Positions 34,640 through 42,872 of a stretch of 64,000 bases of DNA are shown piece after piece (position 1 is the first letter of the stretch; each line of letters begins with the position of its first letter). The DNA is taken from NCBI GenBank assembly GCA_002384855.1, contig DGBP01000049.1, positions 48,345 to 112,344 on the forward strand, written 5' to 3'. Source of the DNA: Nocardioidaceae bacterium UBA4001. GTDB lineage: Bacteria; Actinomycetota; Actinomycetes; Propionibacteriales; Nocardioidaceae. Under the pieces are notes generated by a model. That model searched no databases, had not been told where the DNA came from, and saw nothing but the letters and a program-made list of their open reading frames with translations. A program made the position numbers and the translations under genes.

Positions 34640-35724
34640 TCACTCGCGAAGCCGTCATCGAGTCGCTCCGTGCGGTCGACGACCCCGAGCTGCACCGGTC
34701 GGTGGTCGACCTCGACATGGTCCGTCACGTGGTGGTCAACGGCACCGAGGTCAGCGTCACCCTTGCGCTCACCATCCCGGGCTGTCCCCTCAAGGACTAC
34801 TTCAACCGGGCGGTGCCCCAGGCGGTGCAGGCAGGCTGCCCCGAGGTCACCGCCGTGCACCTCGAGCTCACGTCGATGAGCGAGGACGAGCGTTCGCGCG
34901 TCATCGGGGACGTGCGGGTCCGGGTGCCCAAGGTAGGCGACAGCGAGTCCCGGACGCGGATCATCGCGGTCGGCTCGGGCAAGGGCGGCGTGGGGAAGTC
35001 CACCGTCGCTGTGAACCTCGCCGCCGCTCTCACCACCCGGGGCCACAAGGTCGGCCTGCTCGACGCCGACATCTGGGGATTCTCGGTACCGCACATGTTG
35101 GGTGCGACGGGGCGACCCACCGTGGTCGACGACCTCATCATGCCGATCGAGGCCCACGGCATGTCCGTGCTGTCGATCGGCAACTTCGTGCCCGAGGACA
35201 GTCCCGTGGTCTGGCGCGGGCCGATGCTGCACAAGGCACTCGAGCAGATGCTCGCCGACGTCCACTGGGACGACCGCGACTACCTCGTCATCGACATGCC
35301 TCCGGGCACGGGCGATGTGTCCATCTCGCTGTCGCAGTACCTCCCCAACGCCGACTTCCTCCTGGTCACCACCCCGCACGACACCGCCGAGCGCGTCGCC
35401 CTCCGCGCCGGCCGGATGATGGAGAAGGTCGGCATGCGACTCGCCGGGGTCGTGGAGAACATGGCCACGTTCGTCTGCGGCGACTGCAGCACCGAACACC
35501 AGCTCTTCGGTATCGGTGCCGGCAGCCGGCTGGCGGAGCTCCTCGACGTACCGCTCCTCGCGCGGATCCCGCTGGAACCCGCGCTGACGTCGCAGGTCGA
35601 CGGCACCGCCCCGACGGTGCTCACCCATCCGGAGACGCTCAGCGCGACCAGGTTCGCAGAGCTGGCCTCGACCATCGCCGGGCAGTCCTCGCTGGTGCGC
35701 CGACCACTGCCATTGCTCACCTGA
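34636..35724 (+). CDS. Mrp/NBP35-type Fe-S cluster carrier ATPase
   Basis: Protein of 362 aa. The N-terminal MIP18 domain (about residues 1-90) has VDDPELHRSVVDLDMV and IPGCPLKDYF. The P-loop is AVGSGKGGVGKSTVAVNLA with the deviant Walker A, followed by LLDADIWGFSVPHMLG and YLVIDMPPGTGDVSISLSQ. The CxxC for cluster binding is FVCGDCSTEHQLFG. Such proteins carry [4Fe-4S] clusters to target enzymes. It sits at the downstream edge of a cluster whose products need many such clusters (sHdrA, B1, C1, B3 and the membrane oxidoreductase), and a CRP-like site lies upstream. Confidence 0.88.
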   Translation: MITREAVIESLRAVDDPELHRSVVDLDMVRHVVVNGTEVSVTLALTIPGCPLKDYFNRAVPQAVQAGCPEVTAVHLELTSMSEDERSRVIGDVRVRVPKVGDSESRTRIIAVGSGKGGVGKSTVAVNLAAALTTRGHKVGLLDADIWGFSVPHMLGATGRPTVVDDLIMPIEAHGMSVLSIGNFVPEDSPVVWRGPMLHKALEQMLADVHWDDRDYLVIDMPPGTGDVSISLSQYLPNADFLLVTTPHDTAERVALRAGRMMEKVGMRLAGVVENMATFVCGDCSTEHQLFGIGAGSRLAELLDVPLLARIPLEPALTSQVDGTAPTVLTHPETLSATRFAELASTIAGQSSLVRRPLPLLT

Positions 35725-35726
35725 GC

Positions 35727-35771
35727 CGACACGACGAGGACACGGTGCGCGTGGACCGGGCCCTCGTGTCG
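35727..35771. terminator. Possible bidirectional terminator
   Basis: CGACACGA (35727-35734) and TCGTGTCG (35764-35771) are a perfect 8-bp inverted repeat across a GC-rich loop that holds a second small stem. It lies between the convergent Mrp and Rieske genes, at the 3' end of the sulfur operon. There is no U-tract. Confidence 0.4.
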
Positions 35772-35791
35772 TGCGGGAACGGCGCCTCGGC

Positions 35792-36469
35792 TCAGCCGGG
35801 AAGCACCACGAAGACCTGGCCCCCGTCCTGGACGAGACTGTAGGTCCTCACCTCCGTGTCCGCGGGGCCGCGGACACGGTCGCCCGTGCACACGTCGAAC
35901 TGGCTGCCGTGGCCCGGACAGGTGACCACCGTGCCCTCCACCTCGCCGGTGGACAGCACGGCGCCGGCGTGGGGGCACCGGTCCGCCACCGCCCACATCC
36001 GACCCTCGACCCGGTAGACGGCCAACGGCCCGACCGGAGTGTCTTCGGTGCGGAAGACACAGCCAAGGCGTCCGGCCGCGTCCGCCGCGTCGAAGAGCGG
36101 GAAGCGGTGCAGCGCACGCCCGCCGGGGGCGTCCCGCAGCCGCTCCGTGAGCTTCACGACGAGGGCTCCCCGGTTCACGACCAGGTCGCAACCGGCCCGT
36201 TGCGCACCCAGCCACAGCTCGCGGTCGGGAACTGCGGAGTACGCGGCCACCAGCGTCTCAGGCCACTGCTCGTGCCACGTCCGGGCAGTGCTGAGCGAGC
36301 CCACCGCATCGAGGTTGAGGACGGCGACGCTAGGTGTCCCCTCCGCCTCGTCCGCCGAGACCACGACCATGCCTCGCTCACCGGCGAGCTTGTTCAGTCG
36401 CCTGATGATCAGCGGGTCATCGGCGGGCAGGACCATCGTCGGCGGCCGGGGGTCGCCGTCGGGCGCCAT
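35792..36469 (-). CDS. Two-domain protein: receiver-like N-terminus plus Rieske [2Fe-2S] domain
   Basis: Protein of 225 aa. The C-terminal half is a Rieske domain: RCPHAGAVLSTGEVEGTVV followed by TCPGHGSQFDVCTGDRV gives the C-x-H and C-x2-H cluster ligands. The N-terminal 115 residues look like a receiver-type alpha/beta domain (MVLPADDPLIIRRLNKLA, AVLNLDAVGSLSTA, GCDLVVNRGALVVKLTERL). The second domain identity is uncertain. It is the last gene of the minus-strand sulfur cluster, so it may be a soluble redox partner of the pathway. Confidence 0.7.
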   Translation of the reverse strand: MAPDGDPRPPTMVLPADDPLIIRRLNKLAGERGMVVVSADEAEGTPSVAVLNLDAVGSLSTARTWHEQWPETLVAAYSAVPDRELWLGAQRAGCDLVVNRGALVVKLTERLRDAPGGRALHRFPLFDAADAAGRLGCVFRTEDTPVGPLAVYRVEGRMWAVADRCPHAGAVLSTGEVEGTVVTCPGHGSQFDVCTGDRVRGPADTEVRTYSLVQDGGQVFVVLPG

Positions 36470-36537
36470 GGCGTCTTCCTCTCGTGCACAGGTTCAGGGA
36501 TGGTGGGCGCCGCACCTGCCGTACGGCGCCCACCGCG

Positions 36538-37047
36538 TCAGATGAACAGCTGGATGTCGGCCTTCGCCGCCATGTCGATGAAGCTGGCGGCTCCCAGCGA
36601 CGGTCCGATCCCGTCGATGAAGTCCTCCTTCTTGAGCCCGTAGAGGTCCATGGTCATCTGGCACGGGTGCAGACGTACCCCGATGTCCATGGACATCTGC
36701 AGCAGCTCCGTGGGGGAGGCCACCTTGTAGTCCTCGGCGAGCTTCTTGATCATCTTGGTGCCGGCCCCACCGAAGTGGATCTTGCCGAGCTTGAGGTGCT
36801 CGGTGCCGCCACGGTCGACAAGCGACTCGCCCTTCTGCATCCAGTTCGACCCGGTGACCCGTTTGTCGTTGCGCTGAAGCACACGAAGGCCCCAGAAAGT
36901 GAAGAAGATGTCCACCTCCAAGCCGGAGGCCGCACCCGTCGTTGCGAGGATCAGGGTCGGCCACACCCGGTCCAGATCGCTGCTCCAGCAGACGATCGCC
37001 ATCTTCTTGGCCTGTTCATCGAGCTCCGGGCTCACAGTTTCTTCCAT
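36538..37047 (-). CDS. dsrE2: DsrE2-type sulfur carrier (DrsE_2 family)
   Basis: Protein of 169 aa matching the DsrE2/DrsE_2 family. MAIVCWSSDLDRVWPTLILA is the N-terminal strand-helix. IFFTFWGLRVLQRNDKRVTG is the family middle, and GVRLHPCQMTMDLYGLKKED carries the single conserved Cys that holds persulfide sulfur. Members pass sulfane sulfur to or from TusA. It belongs to the long minus-strand sHdr run, downstream of two LbpA genes and a small membrane peptide. Confidence 0.85.
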   Translation of the reverse strand: MEETVSPELDEQAKKMAIVCWSSDLDRVWPTLILATTGAASGLEVDIFFTFWGLRVLQRNDKRVTGSNWMQKGESLVDRGGTEHLKLGKIHFGGAGTKMIKKLAEDYKVASPTELLQMSMDIGVRLHPCQMTMDLYGLKKEDFIDGIGPSLGAASFIDMAAKADIQLFI

Positions 37048-37127
37048 GCTGCACCTTCCAAACTCAAGAGTGATGTTTCCGGTCGCGGGTCGCGGTTACG
37101 GCTCGTGCCGGCGTTGCTGCTTGCCCC

Positions 37128-37259
37128 TCAGACGCGTTCGATCAGCCACATCGCCCCCTGCACCAGGCGGAAGAGCATGTATCCGACCAGGACGATCAGG
37201 AGCCACAACCACAGCGGCGACAGCCGGCGCTCGCCTGGTTCCTCTCCGGCGTTGCTCAC
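37128..37259 (-). CDS. 43-aa single-pass membrane peptide
   Basis: Small gene with GTG start and a strong ribosome site (GGAGAGGAGGTG) 4-5 bp upstream. The product has a charged N-terminus (VSNAGEEPGERRL), one hydrophobic helix with several Trp residues (SPLWLWLLIVLVGYMLFRLV), and a basic-amphipathic end (QGAMWLIERV). It lies in tight order between lbpA and dsrE2. It could anchor DsrE2 or another soluble component at the membrane. Confidence 0.65.
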   Translation of the reverse strand: MSNAGEEPGERRLSPLWLWLLIVLVGYMLFRLVQGAMWLIERV

Positions 37260-37281
37260 GTAACACCTCCTCTCCTATGGA

Positions 37282-37737
37282 TCACTGGGTACACCGGTAA
37301 CAGTGGATTTCGTGTTCGTCGATGAGCACGCGGTACCTGTCGAGTGCGGTTGCCCCGTCGACGAGGTACTCACGCTCCTCCTCGAAGTTTGTGGGCCTCA
37401 GCCGCGCGAGCCACCCCGCGCCGTACGGGTCGCGGTTCGCGATCGCGACGTCAGCCTCGAAGGTCGACTCGTTCGACTCGAGGAGCTCACCCGTGAGAGG
37501 GGTCGGGAAGGGCCCGACCCACTTGGCGCTCTCGACGACCGCCAGCGGGCGCCCCCGAGAGAACGTCCGACCGGCTCGCCGCCAGGTGACCTGAACTATC
37601 TGGCCGCCCATGGTCTGGGCGACGTCAGTCATGCCGAGCACCACGACGTCATCCTCCGTCCTCACCCAGACGTTCATGTCGACGTCGTAGAGGAGATCGT
37701 CGGGGACGACACATCCGCGCCAGGCCTGCTCGGTCAT
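37282..37737 (-). CDS. lbpA: Lipoate-binding protein LbpA (GcvH-like)
   Basis: GcvH-fold lipoyl carrier of 151 aa. The lipoyl-lysine hairpin is VVESAKWVGPF with Lys72. The barrel opens with DVDMNVWVRTEDDVVVLGMT and closes with DPYGAGWLARLRPTNF. Unlike GcvH (about 130 aa) it has a C-terminal extension ending HEIHCYRCTQ with two Cys. LbpA proteins serve sulfur oxidation by sHdr rather than glycine cleavage, and no gcvT or gcvP lies here. It follows a second lbpA with a 4-bp gap. Confidence 0.85.
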   Translation of the reverse strand: MTEQAWRGCVVPDDLLYDVDMNVWVRTEDDVVVLGMTDVAQTMGGQIVQVTWRRAGRTFSRGRPLAVVESAKWVGPFPTPLTGELLESNESTFEADVAIANRDPYGAGWLARLRPTNFEEEREYLVDGATALDRYRVLIDEHEIHCYRCTQ

Positions 37738-37741
37738 CAGC

Positions 37742-38179
37742 TCACTCGCCGCAGGCGATCCCCTCCGTGTCGAGGAACTGCTGGTACCTCGCGAGACCGT
37801 CCGCGCCGGTTGCCAGGTCAGCGGAGTCCGTGTCCCAGTCGGACGGCCTGAGCTTCGCCACCCAGCCGTCGCCGTACGGGTCCGAGTTGACCAGGCTCGG
37901 CGTGCCGACCAGGTTCTGGTTGACCTCGACGATCTCACCCGCCACCGGCGCGGGGACGGGACCGACCCACTTGCCGCTCTCCACGGTCGCGACGTTGCGG
38001 CCCTTCATGACCGACTTGCCCGCGGCCTTGAGGGTCACAGAGATGATCGTCTTCGCCAGGTTCTGTGCGACGTCGGTCATCCCGATGGTCACGAGGTCAC
38101 CTTCCGGCCGTGCCCATACGTGCTTCTCGACCAGGTAGTACAGGTCGTCGGGAAGATTGCACTTGTTTACCAGCGCCAC
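37742..38179 (-). CDS. lbpA: Lipoate-binding protein LbpA (second copy)
   Basis: GcvH-like lipoyl carrier of 145 aa. The modification hairpin is ATVESGKWVGPVPAPVAGEI with Lys70. LVEKHVWARPEGDLVTIGMT and SDPYGDGWVAKLRPSDWD are the flanking barrel strands. The VESGKWVGP form is the closest of the four local copies to described LbpA proteins. Stop and next start are 4 bp apart, so it is translated together with the copy downstream. Confidence 0.87.
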   Translation of the reverse strand: MALVNKCNLPDDLYYLVEKHVWARPEGDLVTIGMTDVAQNLAKTIISVTLKAAGKSVMKGRNVATVESGKWVGPVPAPVAGEIVEVNQNLVGTPSLVNSDPYGDGWVAKLRPSDWDTDSADLATGADGLARYQQFLDTEGIACGE

Positions 38180-38181
38180 CT

Positions 38182-38466
38182 TTAGGCTCCTGTCTGCTGT
38201 GCCTCGTGCTCGGCCATCAGGTGATGGATGAGCATGTCCAGAGCGACCATCCGGATCTCCTTGTCGAACTCCTCGAGGAAGGTGGGGTCGCGTCGCCCCT
38301 TCCTGAGACTGTGCTCGTACCGGTCACCGCAGACCGGGCACGTGACCGAGTAGTAGAAGTTGCCCTTGCGCTCCTCGGTGCCGACCACGTCGGGGTGCTG
38401 ATCGCCGAGGTGGGCGTGGAGCTGGCGCATCCCACCCTCGAAGTCGCACCAGGGACAGCGGATCAT
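38182..38466 (-). CDS. Small zinc-finger protein of the sHdr cluster
   Basis: Protein of 94 aa with two metal-binding groups: RCPWCDFEGGMRQLHAHLGD (CxxC followed by His pairs, C2H2-like) and VTCPVCGDRYEHSLRKG (CxxC plus His). The end is helical with further His residues (ALDMLIHHLMAEHEA). Not recognised as a named family. Its start overlaps the upstream winged-helix gene by 4 bp, and it ends 2 bp before lbpA. A regulator or an assembly factor are both possible. Confidence 0.65.
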   Translation of the reverse strand: MIRCPWCDFEGGMRQLHAHLGDQHPDVVGTEERKGNFYYSVTCPVCGDRYEHSLRKGRRDPTFLEEFDKEIRMVALDMLIHHLMAEHEAQQTGA

Positions 38467-38897
38467 CGCTCCACCCCCTCACTGGCGGCGTCGGCGAGCT
38501 GGGAGACCACATCGACGACGCCGCGCCCGGCCTCGGTGATGCCGATCCGGTCACCATCGAGGTCACGGCCCACCAGGCCCACCTGGAGCAGCTCGTTCAC
38601 CTGCTCCCAGGCGACGATCCGAGGACACGACAGGAGCTCTGCGATCTCCGACGTCGTGGTGTCACCCTCGGCGACACGGGACAGGACCCGCCAGCCGACA
38701 GCGTCACAGCCGGCCCGCAGGGCGCGAAGGACGAGCGTGAGGGCCGCTGCCTTCGCCTGCTCGTCGTCGAGGGCGTCGGCGACCACCTCCCCCTGCCCGG
38801 GCCTGAAGGCGAACCCGTCGTAACGTTCCAGCGCGGCTGCGAGCTCCCGGAGCCGGAGCCCCAGGCCCTTCCCGACGAGCGCGAGGTCGACGGTCAT
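38463..38897 (-). CDS. Winged-helix-like protein of the sHdr cluster
   Basis: Protein of 144 aa. The second half (about residues 68-125) looks like a winged helix: WRVLSRVAEGDTTTSEIAEL, then the recognition-type helix SCPRIVAWEQVNELLQVGLV, then a wing GRDLDGDRIGITEAGRGVVD. The first half is helical without clear identity. The ATG overlaps the stop of the membrane oxidoreductase gene by 1 bp. Likely DNA-binding regulator; it could equally be a protein-protein module. Confidence 0.6.
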   Translation of the reverse strand: MTVDLALVGKGLGLRLRELAAALERYDGFAFRPGQGEVVADALDDEQAKAAALTLVLRALRAGCDAVGWRVLSRVAEGDTTTSEIAELLSCPRIVAWEQVNELLQVGLVGRDLDGDRIGITEAGRGVVDVVSQLADAASEGVER

Positions 38898-41113
38898 CAC
38901 ACCCCGGTCCTCTCGAGTAGGTCGCCGGGCTCGGCCGGCTTGTTCGTGAGCGCCTCCTGGACGAGGAAGACGATGTCGCGGACCTCCATCTGCCCCTCGT
39001 TGCCGGTGGTCTTCACCGCGTCGGAGTACATCGTCACGTCCTTGGGACAGGAGACGATGAACTTGTCGACGCCCACACCGAGCGCCTCACGGATCCGGTT
39101 CTCGCTGGGCCGCTCCTCCAGGAAGCTGTCGTCCATCCAGATCCGCCCACCGCCGGCACCGCAGCAGAACGAGTTGGCTCCGTTGCGCGGCATCTCCACC
39201 AGCTCGCAGCCGAGCGCCTTGAGCAGCTTGCGCGGCGCCTCCGTGACGCCGTTGTACCGGCCGAGATAGCAGGGGTCGTGGTAGGTGACCTTCTGGCCGA
39301 GCGACCGGACCGGGATCGTCCCGGACTCGACAAGGTCGAGCAGAAGCTCGGTGTAGTGCCACACCTTGTAGCTTGCGCCCCGCTCCGGGTACTCGTTGCG
39401 CAGCGTGTTGAGCGAGTGCGGGTCCGTGGTGAAGATCTCCTCGAACTGCGCTGACTCCAGGGCCGCGATGTTGTGGTCGGCCAGCATCTCGAACAGGCCT
39501 TCCTCACCGACGCGTCGCACGTCGTTCCCGGCGTTGCGCTCGCCCTCGTACAGGATCCCGAAGTCGACGCCGGCGGCGTTCAGGATCCGGGCCAGCGCGA
39601 TGGAGTTCGCCTGAAGTCGGTCGTCGAAGCTGGCGAAGTCACCCACGAACCAGAGGTACTTCACCGGCTCCTTGCGAGCGTCCTTGATCTTGAAGTCCAG
39701 GCCCTTGGTCCACCGGGCTCGCATCCGTGCGGACTTGCCGAAGGAGTTGCCCTGTGTGGACAGGTTCTTCAGGGCGGTCTGCAGAGTGGGGTCCATGTCG
39801 CCCTGGTCGACGAGGCCCCGTCTGAGCTGCACGATGGTCGGGACGTGCTCGATGCCGACGGGACAGACCTCGACGCAGTGCATGCACGTCGTGCATGACC
39901 AGAGTGTGCGAGACGAGATCACCCCACCGGCGATCGGCGCCTCGTGGTCCACGGTGAGAGGGCCGGTGCGGTCCGGGCGGGTCTCGTGGTCGAGAAGCGT
40001 GATACCTCCCGTGTTGGCGTCCGCCCACTGCCGCAGGTCGAGGATGAGGTCCCGGGGCGAGAGCGGGGCGCCCGCCGTACGAGCCGGGCACACCTCGTGG
40101 CACCGACCGCACTTGGTGCACGCGTCGAGGTCGAGCAGCTCCTTCCACGTGAAGTCGGAGAGCTCCTGATAGCCGACGTGCTCGGCCTCGGGGGGCGGCG
40201 CCGGCAGGTGGCGGACGCTGGAGCGGTCGTGGACCAGTAGGTTCACGCCGTCGAGCAGCATGTGCATCGCCTTGGAGAACGGGATCATGCCGACGAACGT
40301 CAATGCCAGCGCGGCGTGCGTCCACCACGTGATGATCTGTGCTGTGCCGGCCGCCGCCGTGGAGAGTCCGACTGCCTCGAAGCCGCGTCCGAGCACCCAG
40401 CCGACCGGCGACCACACCTCGAAGGAGGGGAAGCCGGTGGCAACGATACGAAACGCCTCCAGGAAATAGCCGGTCGCCAGGATCGCGGCGAAGAGGCCGA
40501 TGAAGACCCAATCGCCCAGCACGATCTTGGACCGCGAGTAACCGCCCTCCGGCTTCTCCGCCCGCTCGTAGTCGAGCTTCTTGGGGCGGATCGCGCCCCG
40601 GCGGAACGCGAGGTAGGCCAGGCCGAGCACGGCAGTGAAGCCCATGGTGTCAAGGATCACCGAGTAGACGATGTAGAAGGTGCCCTGGAAGAAGCTCATC
40701 TCCTCGCCGACGATGAGCTTGCTGGCCTTGCGCACGATGTCGTAGTCGATGGTGAGGATCACCGTGCCGATGAACAGCGTGATGAAGCCCCAGAACACGA
40801 AGAAGTGCGCTATCCCGGCGGCGCGGTCCCTGCGAGCCACGGAGCTGTTCGCAGCGACCGCGCCGACCGACCAGGTGTCCTCCCTCCTCCGGACCCCTTG
40901 GAACGGGTTCGCGAAGAGTGCCTTCTTCAGGTTGGCCATCCGGAAGGCCGCACGTCCCCGGCGGTACTTCTTGACTCTTCGGTAGGAACCCCAGAAGAAC
41001 ACGCCGATCGTGAGCGTGCTGACGACGTAGAAGATGATCTCGCCCGCCGTACCGACGTTCATGAAGACCTCGCGGGTCTCCTCTTCGACAGCGAGGACAC
41101 CGGTGAATGCCAC
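38897..41113 (-). CDS. emo: Membrane-bound ETF:(mena)quinone oxidoreductase-type Hdr protein (EMO/EtfD-like)
   Basis: Protein of 738 aa. The first 300 residues hold about five to six transmembrane helices of the NarI/HdrE cytochrome b type. Two [4Fe-4S] motifs follow: CTKCGRCHEVCPA and CTTCMHCVEVCPV. The C-terminal HdrB/D-like part ends with the CCG motif YHDPCYLGRYNGVTEAPRKL and GANSFCCGAGGG. This layout is that of the protein that carries electrons from electron-transfer flavoprotein into menaquinone in actinobacteria. etfA lies 2 bp upstream, so here it should take electrons from EtfAB fed by the sHdr complex. GTG start with AAGGGG. Confidence 0.87.
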   Translation of the reverse strand: MAFTGVLAVEEETREVFMNVGTAGEIIFYVVSTLTIGVFFWGSYRRVKKYRRGRAAFRMANLKKALFANPFQGVRRREDTWSVGAVAANSSVARRDRAAGIAHFFVFWGFITLFIGTVILTIDYDIVRKASKLIVGEEMSFFQGTFYIVYSVILDTMGFTAVLGLAYLAFRRGAIRPKKLDYERAEKPEGGYSRSKIVLGDWVFIGLFAAILATGYFLEAFRIVATGFPSFEVWSPVGWVLGRGFEAVGLSTAAAGTAQIITWWTHAALALTFVGMIPFSKAMHMLLDGVNLLVHDRSSVRHLPAPPPEAEHVGYQELSDFTWKELLDLDACTKCGRCHEVCPARTAGAPLSPRDLILDLRQWADANTGGITLLDHETRPDRTGPLTVDHEAPIAGGVISSRTLWSCTTCMHCVEVCPVGIEHVPTIVQLRRGLVDQGDMDPTLQTALKNLSTQGNSFGKSARMRARWTKGLDFKIKDARKEPVKYLWFVGDFASFDDRLQANSIALARILNAAGVDFGILYEGERNAGNDVRRVGEEGLFEMLADHNIAALESAQFEEIFTTDPHSLNTLRNEYPERGASYKVWHYTELLLDLVESGTIPVRSLGQKVTYHDPCYLGRYNGVTEAPRKLLKALGCELVEMPRNGANSFCCGAGGGRIWMDDSFLEERPSENRIREALGVGVDKFIVSCPKDVTMYSDAVKTTGNEGQMEVRDIVFLVQEALTNKPAEPGDLLERTGV

Positions 41114-41115
41114 AC

Positions 41116-42090
41116 CTACCCCTTGACTTTGTCCGCGAGCGCGGGGATCAGCTCGAACAGGTCCTCGGTCGTGCCGAGGTGCGCCACGTCGAAGATCGGG
41201 GCGCTCTCATCGGTGTTGCACGCGATGATCAGCTCGGCGTCGCGCATGCCCTCGAGGTGTTCGGGCGCTCCCGAGATACCGAACGCCAGGTAGGCCTTCG
41301 GCTTCACCTTCAGACCGGACTTGCCGACCTGGCGGGTCTTCGGCAGCCAGCCGGAGTCGATGATCGGGCGTGAGGCGGACAGGGGTGCGCCGAGGAGGTC
41401 GGCGAGCTCCTGGACCATCTCGAGGTTCTCCTGCGACTCGATACCCCGACCCACCGACACCAGCAGGTCGGCCTCGGTGATGTTCACGTCGCCGGCCTCG
41501 GGCTCGATCACGCTGCGCAGCTTGGTCTGCACGTTGTCGAGACCTTCGGGAGTCGCGAACGCGACGACCTCGGAGCCGGCCGCCGGCGCCGTGCCGGCGC
41601 TCGCCGGGAAGGCGCCCGCCAGGACGGTGCAGATGCCGCGCTCACCGGTCAGCTCGACCTCGGCGTGGAGCTTGCCGCCCATCACCTGGGCCGTCGCGAG
41701 CACAGCATCGCCGTCGACCTGAAGGGCTCCGACGTACGCCGCCAGCGAGGCGTCCCAGTGCACCGACAGCGAGGCCCCGAGGTCGAGGCCGATCGTGGCG
41801 TTGGACAGTAGCAGCAGCCTAGGTCCGCGCTCCCTGAGGACGCTCAGCAGCGCCACCTCGTACGCCTCCGGGTTGTACTCCGCGAGCGCGGGGTGGTCGA
41901 CCGAGACCACCACGTCAGCACCACCGAGCTGGTCAGCGAGAGAGGCCGGCCCGAAAGCCGCCACCTCCACCTCGCCCCCCAGGGCCACGGCGAGCTCCTT
42001 GGCCTTGCCGAGCAGCTCGTAGGTCGCCTCCTGGACCTCGCCGCCGATGTGCTCTGCGAGAACAAGAACGTTTCCACTCATCGGTATCAC
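41116..42090 (-). CDS. etfA: Electron transfer flavoprotein alpha subunit
   Basis: EtfA of 324 aa. The N-terminal domain begins NVLVLAEHIGGEVQEATYEL. The FAD-binding C-terminal domain has ADLLVSVGRGIESQENLEMV, then RPIIDSGWLPKTRQVG with SGLKVKPKAYLAFGISGAPE, and HLEGMRDAELIIACNTDESA. This is the full canonical pattern. GTG at 42090 follows the etfB stop directly and has AAGGG at good spacing; an ATG three codons on is the alternative. Forms the EtfAB pair of the sHdr pathway. Confidence 0.9.
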   Translation of the reverse strand: MIPMSGNVLVLAEHIGGEVQEATYELLGKAKELAVALGGEVEVAAFGPASLADQLGGADVVVSVDHPALAEYNPEAYEVALLSVLRERGPRLLLLSNATIGLDLGASLSVHWDASLAAYVGALQVDGDAVLATAQVMGGKLHAEVELTGERGICTVLAGAFPASAGTAPAAGSEVVAFATPEGLDNVQTKLRSVIEPEAGDVNITEADLLVSVGRGIESQENLEMVQELADLLGAPLSASRPIIDSGWLPKTRQVGKSGLKVKPKAYLAFGISGAPEHLEGMRDAELIIACNTDESAPIFDVAHLGTTEDLFELIPALADKVKG

Positions 42091-42855
42091 TCAGCCCTTC
42101 ACCATGCCGCGCTCACGCAGCAGCTCGAGGATCTTGTCCGCGATGTCGTCGACATCGCCTTCCAGCATTTCGGCGTGACTGGTCTGCTCCGGCCGGAACA
42201 TCCGCCGCACCGAGAGCCCGGAGCTCGCCACGTCGGTGGAGACGCTCTCCCCACGTACGCCGCCGGCCTGCATCGCCTGGCGGATACGGGTGATGGGGGC
42301 GTAACGCGGGGTCTCACGCGAGGCCTGCAACCCGATCACGGCGGGCAGCGGAAGCTCGAGCACGTGAGCGCGGCCGCCGGAGAACTCTTGCCTGACGACG
42401 ACGTTGCCGTCCTTGGCCTCGACACCCACCACCACCGACACGTGTCGTTGGCCCAGCCGAGCCGCGAGCATCGGCGCGAGCTGACCGTCGAGGTCGTCGG
42501 GGGCCTGCACACCGGTGATCACGAGGTCGGCGGGCTCCTTCGCCAGGTACTCGGCGAAGGCCGCCGCACGGGAGTGGGTGTCGGCCCCGCCGCCCTCGAG
42601 CATCACGGCACCGTCCGCTCCCTTGGCGATGGCGGTATACAGCGCCTGGTCGATGTCGGGGTCGTCCGCCAGTCCTACGGCGACCACCTCGGCGCCGGTG
42701 GCGTCCTTGACGAGGAGGGCCTCCTCCAGGGCCTGGTCGTCCCACTCGTTGAGGACGAACTTCAGGTACTCACGGTCGATGTCGGTCTCGTCCGGAGTGA
42801 GCTCGATCTCCTCGACGAGGTCAGGCACCGCTTTCATTGCGACGACTATGCGCAT
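42091..42855 (-). CDS. etfB: Electron transfer flavoprotein beta subunit
   Basis: EtfB of 254 aa: MRIVVAMKAVPDLVEEIEL start, NEWDDQALEEALLVKDATGA (the family Asn-Asp-Ala-Leu-Glu block), ADLVITGVQAPDDLDGQLAP, and VELPLPAVIGL-type segment (here LELPLPAVIGLQASRETPRY). It binds AMP and forms a heterodimer with EtfA. Start at 42855 is preferred since GAGAGG lies 8 bp before; the ATG two codons upstream is too close. It sits 17 bp after the radical SAM gene. Confidence 0.9.
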   Translation of the reverse strand: MRIVVAMKAVPDLVEEIELTPDETDIDREYLKFVLNEWDDQALEEALLVKDATGAEVVAVGLADDPDIDQALYTAIAKGADGAVMLEGGGADTHSRAAAFAEYLAKEPADLVITGVQAPDDLDGQLAPMLAARLGQRHVSVVVGVEAKDGNVVVRQEFSGGRAHVLELPLPAVIGLQASRETPRYAPITRIRQAMQAGGVRGESVSTDVASSGLSVRRMFRPEQTSHAEMLEGDVDDIADKILELLRERGMVKG

Positions 42856-42872
42856 TCTCATTACCTCTCTCA

